Shown: positions 32,457 through 40,839, counted from the stretch's first letter. The stretch is 46,016 nt of DNA from Zhenhengia stercoravium (GCA_018883975.1 JAHLFD010000097.1:1-46016); one strand, 5' to 3'. The notes: a model not told the origin generated them from the sequence alone. A program made the numbers and translations.

Positions 32457-32471
32457 TATGTTATAATGTTT
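32436..32471. promoter_or_regulatory. Tandem palindromic operator between mannosidase operon and ROK gene
   Basis: ATATGTTATAACATAT at 32436-32451 is a perfect 16-bp palindrome. A second, imperfect copy ATATGTTATAATGTTT begins exactly 20 bases later (32456), about two helical turns. The first lies in the spacer of the minus-strand promoter and the second covers a TATAAT facing the ROK gene. This fits one regulator controlling both directions; the GntR/UTRA protein of the operon is the natural candidate. Confidence 0.6.
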
Positions 32472-32510
32472 AATATATATTATAATATATTTTTAGAAAG
32501 GATTACTTTT

Positions 32511-33425
32511 ATGGATACATTTATCGCCTTAGATGTAGGTGGAACTTCTATTAAAACCAGCGTTATTGCACCTAATGGTACACCCCTTACACCTGGTATT
32601 ACGCACTATCCTTCCCTCGCCCAAAAAGATAAGGAAACCTTATTAAATCATTTTACTACCATTATTTTAGATAAAATTAAAGAAGCGCCTTACCCTATAC
32701 ATGTTGTAGGTATTGGTATGGCTTTTCCTGGTCCTTTTGACTATGAAAAAGGTATCTCTCTTATGCAAAATATTAATAAGTATGATAGCCTATATGGCCT
32801 ACCTCTTGGCGAAGAAATCTTATCACGCCTCAGAGAGAGTGAAATCTTTAATAAGGTTGCAAGTCCTACGTGTGAGATTAAATTTGAAAATGATGCTAGC
32901 CTTTATGCTTTAGGTGAAACTTTATTAAATCAAGACCTTATGCAAGGCAGGGTACTATGTCTTTGCATTGGTACAGGGCTTGGTTCCGCCTTCTTAGAAG
33001 ATGGCAAGCTTATTACCAATCGCCCTGATGTTCCCCTTAACGGCTGGGTTTATGATACGCCTTTTCTTAATAGTATTATTGATGACTATATTTCCGCTAG
33101 AGGCATTCTTAATCTCCATGAAGAGCTTCATCATGTTCTCGTCTATGATGTTAAATCTATCTATGATTTAGCTCTAGAAGGTTGTCCATCAGCACTTACA
33201 ACTTTTGATAGGTTTGGTACACGCTTTGGTCAGGCTATTACAGGCTTCTTAAGGACCTTTAAGCCTACTACTCTTGTCCTAGGTGGACAGATTGCTAAAA
33301 GCTTTCCTCTCTTTAAAGATAGTTTATTACCTCAACTACAAAAGGTAGCTCCTAACCTTACTATTAAACTTAGCCTAGATTCTTCTTTAAGTACTTTAGT
33401 AGGTGTTACAAGACTCTTTGAATAG
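32511..33425 (+). CDS. ROK family sugar kinase without the zinc motif
   Basis: 304 residues from the ATG at 32511, chosen over an upstream in-frame start because AGAAAGGA precedes it and the family begins with the phosphate loop (IALDVGGTSIK). Catalytic base Asp128 (FENDASLYALGE), ATP segment LCLCIGTGLGSAF and FKPTTLVLGGQIA are present. The zinc-binding cysteine cluster normal for ROK proteins is replaced at about 177-187 by NGWVYDTPFLN. It has no DNA-binding domain, so it is a kinase and not a repressor. By context it phosphorylates mannose, or another sugar released by the mannosidase. Confidence 0.87.
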   Translation: MDTFIALDVGGTSIKTSVIAPNGTPLTPGITHYPSLAQKDKETLLNHFTTIILDKIKEAPYPIHVVGIGMAFPGPFDYEKGISLMQNINKYDSLYGLPLGEEILSRLRESEIFNKVASPTCEIKFENDASLYALGETLLNQDLMQGRVLCLCIGTGLGSAFLEDGKLITNRPDVPLNGWVYDTPFLNSIIDDYISARGILNLHEELHHVLVYDVKSIYDLALEGCPSALTTFDRFGTRFGQAITGFLRTFKPTTLVLGGQIAKSFPLFKDSLLPQLQKVAPNLTIKLSLDSSLSTLVGVTRLFE

Positions 33426-33462
33426 TTCTAACTTTCTTTCCCATCTTCTTTAAATAGGCTAT

Positions 33463-33489
33463 CTTATTATTCACTGGGAAATTAAATAA
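33463..33489 (+). pseudogene. Fragment matching the C-terminus of DUF1622
   Basis: CTTATTATTCACTGGGAAAT at 33463 onward encodes LIIHWEIK and a stop. It matches the end of the intact DUF1622 gene (27459-27485) at 24 of 27 bases, and two of the three differences are third-position silent changes. Nothing of the rest of that gene is visible upstream, so this looks like the tail of a decayed paralogue placed behind the ROK gene. Confidence 0.4.
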
Positions 33490-33521
33490 AAGTCTACACA
33501 TGTACATAAAAATTCATAAAG

Positions 33522-33563
33522 AAAAGCCTTTAAGTACTTTATAAAGTACTTAAAGGCCTTTTT
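33522..33563. terminator. Bidirectional terminator between ROK and VOC genes
   Basis: An 18-20 bp almost perfect palindrome centred at about 33541 (CCTTTAAGTACTTTA and its complement, one missing G on the left) with A and T runs at the ends. Confidence 0.8.
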
Positions 33564-33573
33564 ATCTTTATTT

Positions 33574-33954
33574 TTATTTATCTTCACGTAATAAGTAATC
33601 ATTACCGTCTTGATCTTTAAAATTAAACATTTTTCCATATGGCATAGCCATAATATCTTGTACTTCCACACCATTTGCTTTCATCTTAGCATGTGCTGCT
33701 TCAATATCTTTTGTACTTAAAAGAATGCTAGGATGTGTTAAAACCATATCTGGTTTTTGCATCTGCATTAAGGCTTTATTATATAACACAAAAGTAGTAA
33801 AAGCTTCTTCACTTGGACCTACTTCAAGCCATGTCATGTTTGGCCCCATCTGTGCCTCAAACTTTACTACAAATTCCATTTTCTCTGTCCAGAATTTCTT
33901 TGCTTCTTCTTGATCATTCACATAAAGTGTAATTTTACCAATTTGATTAATCAT
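33574..33954 (-). CDS. VOC family (glyoxalase-like) protein
   Basis: 126 residues forming two beta-alpha-beta-beta-beta modules of the vicinal-oxygen-chelate fold: INQIGKITLYVNDQEEAKKF and PSILLSTKDIEAAHAKMKAN, with the C-terminal FNFKDQDGNDYLLRE. Members include glyoxalase I and metal-dependent dioxygenases. The metal ligands are not clear here (E at the end is a candidate), so the reaction is unknown. Single gene with a strong promoter and terminator. Confidence 0.85.
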   Translation of the reverse strand: MINQIGKITLYVNDQEEAKKFWTEKMEFVVKFEAQMGPNMTWLEVGPSEEAFTTFVLYNKALMQMQKPDMVLTHPSILLSTKDIEAAHAKMKANGVEVQDIMAMPYGKMFNFKDQDGNDYLLREDK

Positions 33955-33983
33955 GATGTTCTCCTTTGTTGTCTCTTTCTTTT

Positions 33984-34012
33984 ACTATAACATGACGCTT
34001 CAGCAAAATCAA
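33984..34012 (-). promoter_or_regulatory. Promoter of the VOC gene
   Basis: Minus strand TTGATT, 17 bases, TATAGT, with an extended TGT just before the -10. Confidence 0.6.
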
Positions 34013-34164
34013 ACATACGTTCGAATCCAAATTTTCTTAATTACTCTTTATTAGATTGTCTTAATCTATTACTTTTATACAATACCTGCTTACATAATAC
34101 ATGTGATAGGTCTAGCTTGGGATGATTAAATTGCTCAACGTATGTTAGTCCTATGCAACCTCTC

Positions 34165-34470
34165 TTATTGTTCGTAGTCTACAACAACTCTTGATGTAGC
34201 TACCTGTCTTACAAGATTATTAGCTACTTCTAAATGCTTTGGATGTGCTTGATAGAAAGCAAGTGCTTCTTTGCTTTCTAATACAGAATAAAGCGCTACA
34301 TCATAAGCAGTTTCTGCAGGATTAAAGTTAATCCCCACTTCTATTTCTACAAGACCTTCTATTTGTCCTTTAAGCCCTTCAAGTCCAGCTTTAATCTTCG
34401 CCATGACTTCTTCCTTACTCCCATGTACTGGGTGCTCTGCTACTTTCCACATTACAATATGTTTAACCAT
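34165..34470 (-). CDS. Dabb family protein (stress-responsive A/B barrel)
   Basis: 101 residues from the ATG at 34470, supported by AAAGGAGAGG seven bases upstream; a longer in-frame start has no such site. VKHIVMWKV at the front, LVEIEVGINFNPAETAYDVALYS in the middle and HLEVANNLVRQVATSRVVVDYE at the end are typical of the dimeric alpha/beta barrel Dabb family. Function is unknown (stress-related in some plants and bacteria). It lies between tcdA and the VOC gene, each with separate signals. Confidence 0.85.
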   Translation of the reverse strand: MVKHIVMWKVAEHPVHGSKEEVMAKIKAGLEGLKGQIEGLVEIEVGINFNPAETAYDVALYSVLESKEALAFYQAHPKHLEVANNLVRQVATSRVVVDYEQ

Positions 34471-34534
34471 TTTATCCTCTCCTTTGACCCTTTTGTTAAA
34501 ATAACTTATATAAAAAATATACACCCAATCCATG

Positions 34535-34562
34535 AAAAAAACACCCTAAAAGGGTGTTTTCT
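34535..34562 (-). terminator. Terminator of tcdA
   Basis: Minus strand AAAACACCCT, a short loop, AGGGTGTTTTTTT. It follows the stop codon of tcdA at once. Confidence 0.85.
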
Positions 34563-35294
34563 TTAAGCTTTATATCCAATTAAGTCTTTTACAACTTCGC
34601 CAGCAATAATAAGGCCTGATACAGAAGGTACAAAGGCTACTGACGCTGGAATTTGTCTTCTTGTCCAACCTGAAGCTGGAATTTCACCTGGCTCTGGCTG
34701 TGATGGTTTGAGAGGAATTTCTTTTGAATAAACTACTTTAAGTTTTTTTACACGTCTCTTTTTAAGCTCTTGGCGCATAACTTTTGCAAGTGGACACACA
34801 CTTGTCTTATAGATATCGCTTACTTCTAAACGTGTAGGGTCCATTTTGTTGGCAGCACCCATAGCACTCATAATAGGTATATTCTTTTCTTTGCATCTTA
34901 CTACAAGGTCAATCTTAGAAGTTACCATATCAATAGCATCTACTACGTAGTCATATTCTTCGCTAAGCATACTTTCTGCAGTTTCTGCATTATAAAGCAT
35001 TTGGTAAGTTGTTACCTTAGCATCAGGATTAATAAGCGCAATACGCTCTTTCATTACTTCAACTTTTGGTCTACCTACTGTCTCAGTAGTAGCATGAACT
35101 TGTCTATTAATATTACTTACACAAACAGTATCACTATCTATAAGCACTAAATGGCCTACACCTGTTCTTGCTAAAGCTTCTGCTGTATAAGAACCTACAC
35201 CACCTACTCCGAAGATAGCTACTGTACTATTTTTAAGCGTTTCCAGTGCTTCTGAACCTAAGAGCATCTCTGTTCTTTGAAAAGCATGTAACAT
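34563..35294 (-). CDS. tcdA: tRNA threonylcarbamoyladenosine dehydratase
   Basis: 243 residues of the E1-like MoeB/ThiF superfamily. It cyclises t6A37 of tRNA to ct6A with ATP. Segments: AFQRTEMLLGSEALETLKNS, nucleotide loop GVGGVGSYTAEALARTG (from 29), LIDSDTVCVSNINRQ, the Cys in KTSVCPLAKVMRQEL, and the terminal VPSVSGLIIAGEVVKDLIG. The alternative, a ThiF or HesA-like sulfur-carrier activator, is less likely given the length and SVCPLA motif. AAGGAGA precedes the ATG. Confidence 0.9.
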   Translation of the reverse strand: MLHAFQRTEMLLGSEALETLKNSTVAIFGVGGVGSYTAEALARTGVGHLVLIDSDTVCVSNINRQVHATTETVGRPKVEVMKERIALINPDAKVTTYQMLYNAETAESMLSEEYDYVVDAIDMVTSKIDLVVRCKEKNIPIMSAMGAANKMDPTRLEVSDIYKTSVCPLAKVMRQELKKRRVKKLKVVYSKEIPLKPSQPEPGEIPASGWTRRQIPASVAFVPSVSGLIIAGEVVKDLIGYKA

Positions 35295-35351
35295 ATGTGG
35301 AATCTCCTTTTATATCTTCACTAAATACTTATTTAATAAATATTCTTCTTT

Positions 35352-35360
35352 ATTATAACA
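35352..35360 (-). promoter_or_regulatory. Extended -10 promoter for tcdA
   Basis: TGTTATAAT on the minus strand about 57 bases before the start codon, with no good -35. Confidence 0.4.
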
Positions 35361-35435
35361 AGAACTCCTCTACTCTACTAGGTCTTTAGTATATTTCAGA
35401 TTTTAATTTTTATACATATTTATGTAAATTAATTA

Positions 35436-35464
35436 TTGCATTTTTATAACTTATAAATTATAAT
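35436..35464 (+). promoter_or_regulatory. Promoter of the YjiH-like gene
   Basis: TTGCAT, 17 bases, TATAAT, 51 bases before the start codon. Confidence 0.6.
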
Positions 35465-35514
35465 GTTACAAGACTTGATAGAACGAACTATTATTACAAG
35501 AAGGGAACATAGAA

Positions 35515-36858
35515 ATGAAGAAATATTCATTAACATCTATGCTTAAATTCATTATCCCATCGCTGATCGGGATATTTTTATTTATGATACCAATCACTAC
35601 TGAAAATGGCATTACTATTCCAGTGGCTATTTTATCAAAAGGACTTCAAGGTATCCTTGGTGATTTTCTTCCTTATATTTTATTAGTAATTACTGCAATT
35701 ACAGCTATTGGAAGTATTATTGCTAAAACAGTAAAACCTAAATGCATTTTAGATAATAAGTTTTTAAATACACTTTTCAATGTAACACCTGTATGGTTTG
35801 CTATTCGTTTATTAAGCGTTGTATTCCTTACATGTGCTGTATTTGAAATCGGACCAGAGTTTATTTATGGCGGATCTACAGGTGGTCTTATCTTAGCTGA
35901 TCTTCTTCCTGTACTCTTTACTATTTTCTTCTTTGCAGGACTTTTACTTCCTTTATTATTAAACTTCGGACTTCTTGAGTTCGTAGGTGCTTTACTTGTA
36001 AAAGTTATGCGTCCTGTATTTAAACTTCCAGGTCGTTCTGCAATCGACTGTATTGCTTCTTGGCTTGGTGATGGTACAATCGGTGTACTTCTTACAAGTA
36101 AACAATATGAAGATGGCTTCTATACAGAAAGAGAAGCTTGTGTAATCGGAACTACTTTCTCACTTGTTTCTATTACCTTCACACTCGTTATTGCTGAAAC
36201 AGTAGGCCTTAGCCATATGTTTATTCCATTCTACTTAACAGTAACACTTGCAAGTATTGTGGCAGCAATCGTAGTTCCTAAATTCGGACCTTTAGCTAAG
36301 AAAAAAGACTTACTTATTGATGGTTCTACTCCAAAGCACACTGAAAGCTTACCAAAAGGCTACAACTCTTTCACATATGGTCTTGAAAAAGCTCTTGATA
36401 AAGCTGAGCACCAAAGCATTAAACAATGTATTTTAGTAGATGGTTTCAAAAACGTTATGGATATGTGGTTTGCAGTTATTCCTGTCGTAATGGGCATAGG
36501 GACAATTGCTCTTATTATTGCTGAATACACACCAGTATTTAAAATATTAGGTTTACCATTCTATCCTTTACTTGCAGTACTTGGAGTACCTGACGCATTA
36601 GCAGCATCTAGTACACTTCTTGCTGGTTTTGCTGATATGCTTCTTCCATCTATCCTTATTTCAAACGCAGCTTCTGATATGACACGTTTCGTAGTAGCTT
36701 GTGTATCTATATCACAGCTTATCTACTTATCAGAAGTAGGAGCTCTTTTACTTAGCTCTAAAATTCCAGTAAACTTAAAAGAACTCTTTATTATCTTCTT
36801 ACAAAGAACACTTATCACACTTCCTGTGATTGCACTTGTAGGACATTTATTATTTTAA
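35515..36858 (+). CDS. YjiH family membrane protein (nucleoside-recognition/Gate domain)
   Basis: 447 residues with about 9-11 membrane spans. FIIPSLIGIFLFMIPI at the front, then LLPVLFTIFFFAGLLLPLLL and the Gate-type segments CIASWLGDGTIGVLLTSKQY and GVPDALAASSTLLAGFADMLLPS match the YjiH group. The Gate domain is shared with nucleoside transporters and with SpoIIIAC-linked SpmA and SpmB. A transporter is likely; the substrate is unknown. Monocistronic, with AAGGGA before the ATG and a strong terminator. Confidence 0.86.
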   Translation: MKKYSLTSMLKFIIPSLIGIFLFMIPITTENGITIPVAILSKGLQGILGDFLPYILLVITAITAIGSIIAKTVKPKCILDNKFLNTLFNVTPVWFAIRLLSVVFLTCAVFEIGPEFIYGGSTGGLILADLLPVLFTIFFFAGLLLPLLLNFGLLEFVGALLVKVMRPVFKLPGRSAIDCIASWLGDGTIGVLLTSKQYEDGFYTEREACVIGTTFSLVSITFTLVIAETVGLSHMFIPFYLTVTLASIVAAIVVPKFGPLAKKKDLLIDGSTPKHTESLPKGYNSFTYGLEKALDKAEHQSIKQCILVDGFKNVMDMWFAVIPVVMGIGTIALIIAEYTPVFKILGLPFYPLLAVLGVPDALAASSTLLAGFADMLLPSILISNAASDMTRFVVACVSISQLIYLSEVGALLLSSKIPVNLKELFIIFLQRTLITLPVIALVGHLLF

Positions 36859-36862
36859 TAGG

Positions 36863-36905
36863 AAAGAGGTTATCACTTTATACTCATTAAAGTGATAACC
36901 TCTTT
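36863..36905. terminator. Bidirectional terminator between YjiH-like and DUF2812 genes
   Basis: A perfect 18-bp stem (AAAGAGGTTATCACTTTA and its complement) around a seven-base loop, followed by TTTTT in the plus direction. Confidence 0.88.
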
Positions 36906-36912
36906 TTCCATT

Positions 36913-38061
36913 CTATAAAGTAATTTTTCTAACTACTTCTTCTAATAATTCTTCTAGTATTACATCACCTCTATACTCCACATATAGGACACAATTATTC
37001 TTAATGACTACAAGCTGTATGCCTCTATTGTTTTCTACTACATAGGCCTTATCTAATCCAGATACTTTTATTTCCTCAAATGCTTCTCCATAACCATACT
37101 TATCCATCAACTCTTGTGCTAAAGGTTCCACCATCCCTTTAAAAGTCAATTCATAGAATTCCTGTTTTAGGTCTCGATATCTCCCTTCATCTTCTCTGTC
37201 CGCTATATAACCACGTTCATCGGCCCAATACATACGCTTTGCAAAAATACTCCACTGCTCACTATAGCTATTCATCCACTTATATTTTTCATCTTCCGGA
37301 TCTCTTACAAGATGACTCTCCTCTTCTAATACTGCTAGACTTACTATAGGTAACTCAGTATCCCCTAGTGGTAACTTATGCTCATCTCTAGATATAGAAG
37401 TAAATGTTGTAAAAAATAAAGCTATCATCATTATCAGTAATATGATATAGGTTATCTTTTGTAAGGTATGAGGCTGTTGCCCTTTAGAAGAATCCCCTGA
37501 TTCTATCCTGCTTTGTAACCTATTTAATCCATTAATAGCTCTTTTATCTCTATAAAAACCTACGCTATATACAAACAATAGAAATCCAAGAGTACTATTA
37601 TTTCCTTTAATCAGCCCTATGACACTAACTTCTTCTTGCATAAAAATGTATTTGATTATAAATAATATGATAGAAAATCCTATAATAAGTCCTATACCTA
37701 ATTTAAATCCAGAAATTCCTCCTGCATGCTGTTTCTTACGTGCCGCCACGTCCTCTAAGTATTCCTCTTTGTACTTGTATAAGGCACTATCAGGCTCTGC
37801 CATAGATGAACGATAGAGTATAAAGTCACTATTTTTATCTACCTTTACCCAATCTAAGTCTGTCATACCATCTTCATCTAATCTTGTTTTACTAATGCTT
37901 ATTCTATATTCTACTTGATTAGGAGAAGATTTTTTAAAGCGCCCCCAATACTTTCCTGCATGTTGAATTTCTAATCCTGATGCAGCCTGCTCTTTAAGCC
38001 AGTTTTCATATTCTGTAGTCTGCCAATAATCATATGGTATCCATTTATAAACTGTATTCAT
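36913..38061 (-). CDS. DUF2812 domain-containing membrane protein
   Basis: 382 residues. The N-terminal 110 residues are the DUF2812 domain (YKWIPYDYWQTTEYENWLKE, LEIQHAGKYWGRF, VEYRISI, DWVKVDKNSDFILYRS). Then come membrane spans at about 118-140 (KLGIGLIIGFSIILFIIKYI), 152-170 and 202-222. The C-terminal 150 residues are soluble. In Firmicutes DUF2812 genes often sit beside a PadR regulator; none is visible here. Function unknown. AGGAGAG precedes the ATG. Confidence 0.85.
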   Translation of the reverse strand: MNTVYKWIPYDYWQTTEYENWLKEQAASGLEIQHAGKYWGRFKKSSPNQVEYRISISKTRLDEDGMTDLDWVKVDKNSDFILYRSSMAEPDSALYKYKEEYLEDVAARKKQHAGGISGFKLGIGLIIGFSIILFIIKYIFMQEEVSVIGLIKGNNSTLGFLLFVYSVGFYRDKRAINGLNRLQSRIESGDSSKGQQPHTLQKITYIILLIMMIALFFTTFTSISRDEHKLPLGDTELPIVSLAVLEEESHLVRDPEDEKYKWMNSYSEQWSIFAKRMYWADERGYIADREDEGRYRDLKQEFYELTFKGMVEPLAQELMDKYGYGEAFEEIKVSGLDKAYVVENNRGIQLVVIKNNCVLYVEYRGDVILEELLEEVVRKITL

Positions 38062-38198
38062 ATTTTCTCTCCTATTGCCCCTCTTTATTTCTTATTATAC
38101 ACTTCTTTTTTCTAAACCTTCAAATAAATATAGTCATTTTTTCTAGTAAATTCTCTATTTTTCCTTGATTTTTAGCCTATTAAAATTACTAGTTTATA

Positions 38199-38227
38199 TT
38201 TTCACAACTTGACATTTAGGGTATAAT
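38199..38227 (+). promoter_or_regulatory. Promoter of the fructose-bisphosphate aldolase gene
   Basis: TTTTCA, 17 bases, TATAAT, with a 77-base leader. A tempting TTGACA lies only seven bases before the TATAAT, too close to be its -35. Confidence 0.5.
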
Positions 38228-38304
38228 AATTGAAGGTAGGGAAAATTGGTAGTTCTTATTATTTTTCTCTAAAATAGAATAACCCATTTGACGGAGGTAA
38301 TATC

Positions 38305-39168
38305 ATGTTAGTTTCTGCTAAAGAAATGCTTAATAAAGCTCGTGCTGGTAAATACGCTGTTGGTCAATTCAACATCAACAACTTAGAATGGACAAAAGCT
38401 GTATTATTAACAGCACAAGAAAACAACTCACCAGTTATCTTAGGTGTATCTGAAGGTGCTGGTAAATACATGGGCGGTTACAAAACTATCGTTGGTATGG
38501 TAAATGGTTTACTTGAAGAATTAAACATTACTGTTCCAGTTGCTCTTCACTTAGATCACGGTAGCTACGAAGGAGCTAAAGCTGCTATGGCTGCTGGCTT
38601 CTCTTCAATCATGTTCGATGGTTCACACTACGCTATCGAAGAAAACATTGCTAAAACAACAGAATTAGTTGCTTTAACAAGTGAAAAAGGTCTTTCTTTA
38701 GAAGCTGAAGTTGGTTCAATCGGTGGAGAAGAAGATGGTGTTGTTGGTGCTGGTGAAATCGCTGATGCTAACGAATGTAAAGCTATCGCTGACTTAGGCG
38801 TAACTATGCTTGCTGCTGGTATTGGTAACATTCACGGTCAATACCCAGAAAACTGGAAAGGTTTAGCTTTCGATGCATTAGAAAAAATCGCTGATGCTAC
38901 AGGTACAATGCCATTAGTATTACACGGTGGTACAGGTATCCCTGAAGAAATGATCAAAAAAGCTATCTCTTTAGGTGTTGCTAAAATCAACGTTAACACA
39001 GAATGTCAATTAGCATTCGCTGCTGCTACACGTAAATACATCGAAGCTGGTAAAGACTTAGAAGGTAAAGGATTCGACCCTCGTAAAGTATTAGCTCCAG
39101 GTTTCGAAGCTATCAAAGCTACAGTAAAAGAAAAAATGGAATTATTCGGTTCTGTAAACCAAGCATAA
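38305..39168 (+). CDS. fba: Class II fructose-1,6-bisphosphate aldolase
   Basis: 287 residues. Zinc-dependent glycolytic aldolase: cleaves fructose-1,6-bisphosphate to dihydroxyacetone phosphate and glyceraldehyde-3-phosphate. Metal and substrate motifs: LHLDHGS (catalytic Asp and zinc His), SLEAEVGSIGGEEDG, GIGNIHGQY, LHGGTGIPEEMI and KINVNTECQ. Codon choice differs from its neighbours (strong preference for GCT, GGT, GAA, AAC and TTA), as expected of a highly expressed gene. Clean promoter, GGAGG nine bases before ATG, and a perfect terminator. Confidence 0.97.
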   Translation: MLVSAKEMLNKARAGKYAVGQFNINNLEWTKAVLLTAQENNSPVILGVSEGAGKYMGGYKTIVGMVNGLLEELNITVPVALHLDHGSYEGAKAAMAAGFSSIMFDGSHYAIEENIAKTTELVALTSEKGLSLEAEVGSIGGEEDGVVGAGEIADANECKAIADLGVTMLAAGIGNIHGQYPENWKGLAFDALEKIADATGTMPLVLHGGTGIPEEMIKKAISLGVAKINVNTECQLAFAAATRKYIEAGKDLEGKGFDPRKVLAPGFEAIKATVKEKMELFGSVNQA

Positions 39169-39179
39169 TTCATTTAAAT

Positions 39180-39211
39180 AAAAAGGTATCACGATTTGTG
39201 ATACCTTTTTT
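39180..39211 (+). terminator. Terminator of fba
   Basis: AAAAAGGTATCAC, a five-base loop, GTGATACCTTTTTT; a 13-bp perfect stem with a six-T tail. Confidence 0.92.
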
Positions 39212-39294
39212 GTTTATTAAACTTATTAATTGAATAACATCATTCCCTATCAAATATACTTATAATACAATTTTTAAGGAGGTGTTCATTAAAG

Positions 39295-39822
39295 GTGCAA
39301 AATAACTTACTCAAAAATAAATACTTTAAGTGCCTACTCATCTTACTATTCTTAGCTTATTTACTTCTTTATTATTTTTTAACCAATCGTCTTAAACTCT
39401 CTAATGATACTCCTTGTGAAAGTCTAAAAGTTTATGCTACTATTGCACAACCTGCCCTACAAAATATTATTTTGGAAGAGGTTAAGCTCCCAAATGAACT
39501 GGCCAACAATCTTCTAAATCTCATTACTACACCTACTTATTATAAGGCACGTGGTTATGGGTATATAAATGATGAAACTGTTATAAACATTGGTGTCATA
39601 TCGAATATCAGCACTCCTAAAACTCATTATTATTTCTCTATTAGTGATTTAGGTACTATCCATATTCAAGATGTTTATAATAAGAAGAATAACTCTTTTT
39701 ACTCTCTTAAACCTTTTTATAACTTTCTTAATCCTTTATTCATGACGTCTACACGTGCAGAAAAAACGCTTTATAGTAGTGTATTTCAACTTATATCTGA
39801 TGAATACCTTAAACTTAATTAA
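39295..39822 (+). CDS. Hypothetical membrane-anchored protein
   Basis: 175 residues, not recognised. One N-terminal membrane span (about 12-30, LKCLLILLFLAYLLLYYF-like) and an extracytoplasmic domain with LPNELANNLLNLITTPTYYK, GYGYINDETVINIGVI and a final helix LYSSVFQLISDEYLKL. It starts at GTG: AAGGAGG lies about 12 bases upstream, a long gap, and no better ATG is nearby. It stands alone between fba and the DUF4349 gene, ended by a shared hairpin. Confidence 0.65.
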   Translation: MQNNLLKNKYFKCLLILLFLAYLLLYYFLTNRLKLSNDTPCESLKVYATIAQPALQNIILEEVKLPNELANNLLNLITTPTYYKARGYGYINDETVINIGVISNISTPKTHYYFSISDLGTIHIQDVYNKKNNSFYSLKPFYNFLNPLFMTSTRAEKTLYSSVFQLISDEYLKLN

Positions 39823-39855
39823 GCTCCAAGGTATATCATAACCTTGGAGCCTTTA
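39823..39855. terminator. Hairpin between the convergent 175-residue and DUF4349 genes
   Basis: GCTCCAAGGT and ACCTTGGAGC form a perfect 10-bp stem around an eight-base loop. T runs on both sides are short, so termination may be partial. Confidence 0.6.
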
Positions 39856-39859
39856 AATT

Positions 39860-40762
39860 CTACTTTTCTTTTTTCTTTCTATTAGTTCTTATAATAATCC
39901 ATGCAACCACAAGGGCAACTGGTGCAATAATAATAAGGAATGGTATCATAGCTACCACAACAAGTACAATACCTTGTAATACATTAATCAGTCCATCTAC
40001 CGAATCCATAAATGTATTTCTAATTTTATCTAAGAAAGTAACTTTTTTAGCAGGCTGTACATAGACCTCTGCTTCTTCTACATTAATCTCTATCGTTGAA
40101 TAATCAATAAGACTATCATATTTCTTTAAAGTCCCCTTTAAAGATTCTATTTCATAAGTTACATTAGCAAGTTCTTGCTCTATTTTAAAGAGCTTATCTA
40201 AATCCCCTGCCTGTTTAAGTAACTCTTTAAGCCTTTCTGCCTGAATTTCAAGTGTCTCCAGCCTTATCTCTGTATCCATATATTGGTCTGTTACATCTTC
40301 ACCTTGTACGGACTTAGAAGTTACATTCCCAAACTGACTGCTTTCATTCATAAATTTATCAAATTCTTTATTAGGAATGCGCACACTTAAATTGGCATAG
40401 CGTCTATTATATTCACTATATAAGTTGTTTCCTTCTATAGAACAGTTCTGAATAAATCCACCTATTTCATTCACATGGTCCATAATACTTTGGACTGTAT
40501 CATCAAATGTCTTTGTTTGAAGGTCTATTCTTCCTGTCTTAATAACTTTTCTATTAAGCTGACTACTGGTATTAAATTGTATTCCTCCAGCTTGATCTGC
40601 TGCTTCATCCGCTACTATACTTGTCTCTTGTTTGGCTTCTTCTGCTACAGCTTCCATTGGCCTTTCGGATGAGCTAGTTTTATTTGAAGAGGAACAGGCT
40701 ACAAATACTATAAGCATTCCTAATGTTAAAATAGCTATTAAAATTCTATTCTTCTTAAACAT
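39860..40762 (-). CDS. DUF4349 domain-containing lipoprotein
   Basis: 300 residues from the ATG at 40762, picked because AAGGGGGG lies about seven bases upstream and it gives a proper lipoprotein signal (FKKNRILIAILTLGMLIVF with the lipobox VAC at Cys23). The DUF4349 domain follows: KVIKTGRIDLQTKTFDDTV, LSVRIPNKEFDKFM, a coiled-coil (RLETLEIQAERLKELL and IEQELANVTYEIESLK) and STIEINVEEAEVY. A C-terminal membrane span (IVLVVVAMIPFLIIIAPVAL) precedes a basic tail. It is tethered to the outer face of the membrane at both ends. Function unknown. Confidence 0.88.
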   Translation of the reverse strand: MFKKNRILIAILTLGMLIVFVACSSSNKTSSSERPMEAVAEEAKQETSIVADEAADQAGGIQFNTSSQLNRKVIKTGRIDLQTKTFDDTVQSIMDHVNEIGGFIQNCSIEGNNLYSEYNRRYANLSVRIPNKEFDKFMNESSQFGNVTSKSVQGEDVTDQYMDTEIRLETLEIQAERLKELLKQAGDLDKLFKIEQELANVTYEIESLKGTLKKYDSLIDYSTIEINVEEAEVYVQPAKKVTFLDKIRNTFMDSVDGLINVLQGIVLVVVAMIPFLIIIAPVALVVAWIIIRTNRKKKEK

Positions 40763-40839
40763 AAAATCCCCCCTTATCTTATATTCTAATGTTTGCACAT
40801 TTGTCAGAATATTTCAAGATAAAAGAGGGAGTTTTTATT

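Noticed and set aside
32466..32510. 15-residue N-terminal extension of the ROK kinase
   Set aside because: It would be encoded by AT-rich promoter and operator sequence; the ATG at 32511 has a proper ribosome site and the family start.
38210..38227. TTGACA seven bases before TATAAT at fba
   Set aside because: The spacing is far from 17 bases. I used TTTTCA, 17 bases upstream of TATAAT, as the -35 instead.
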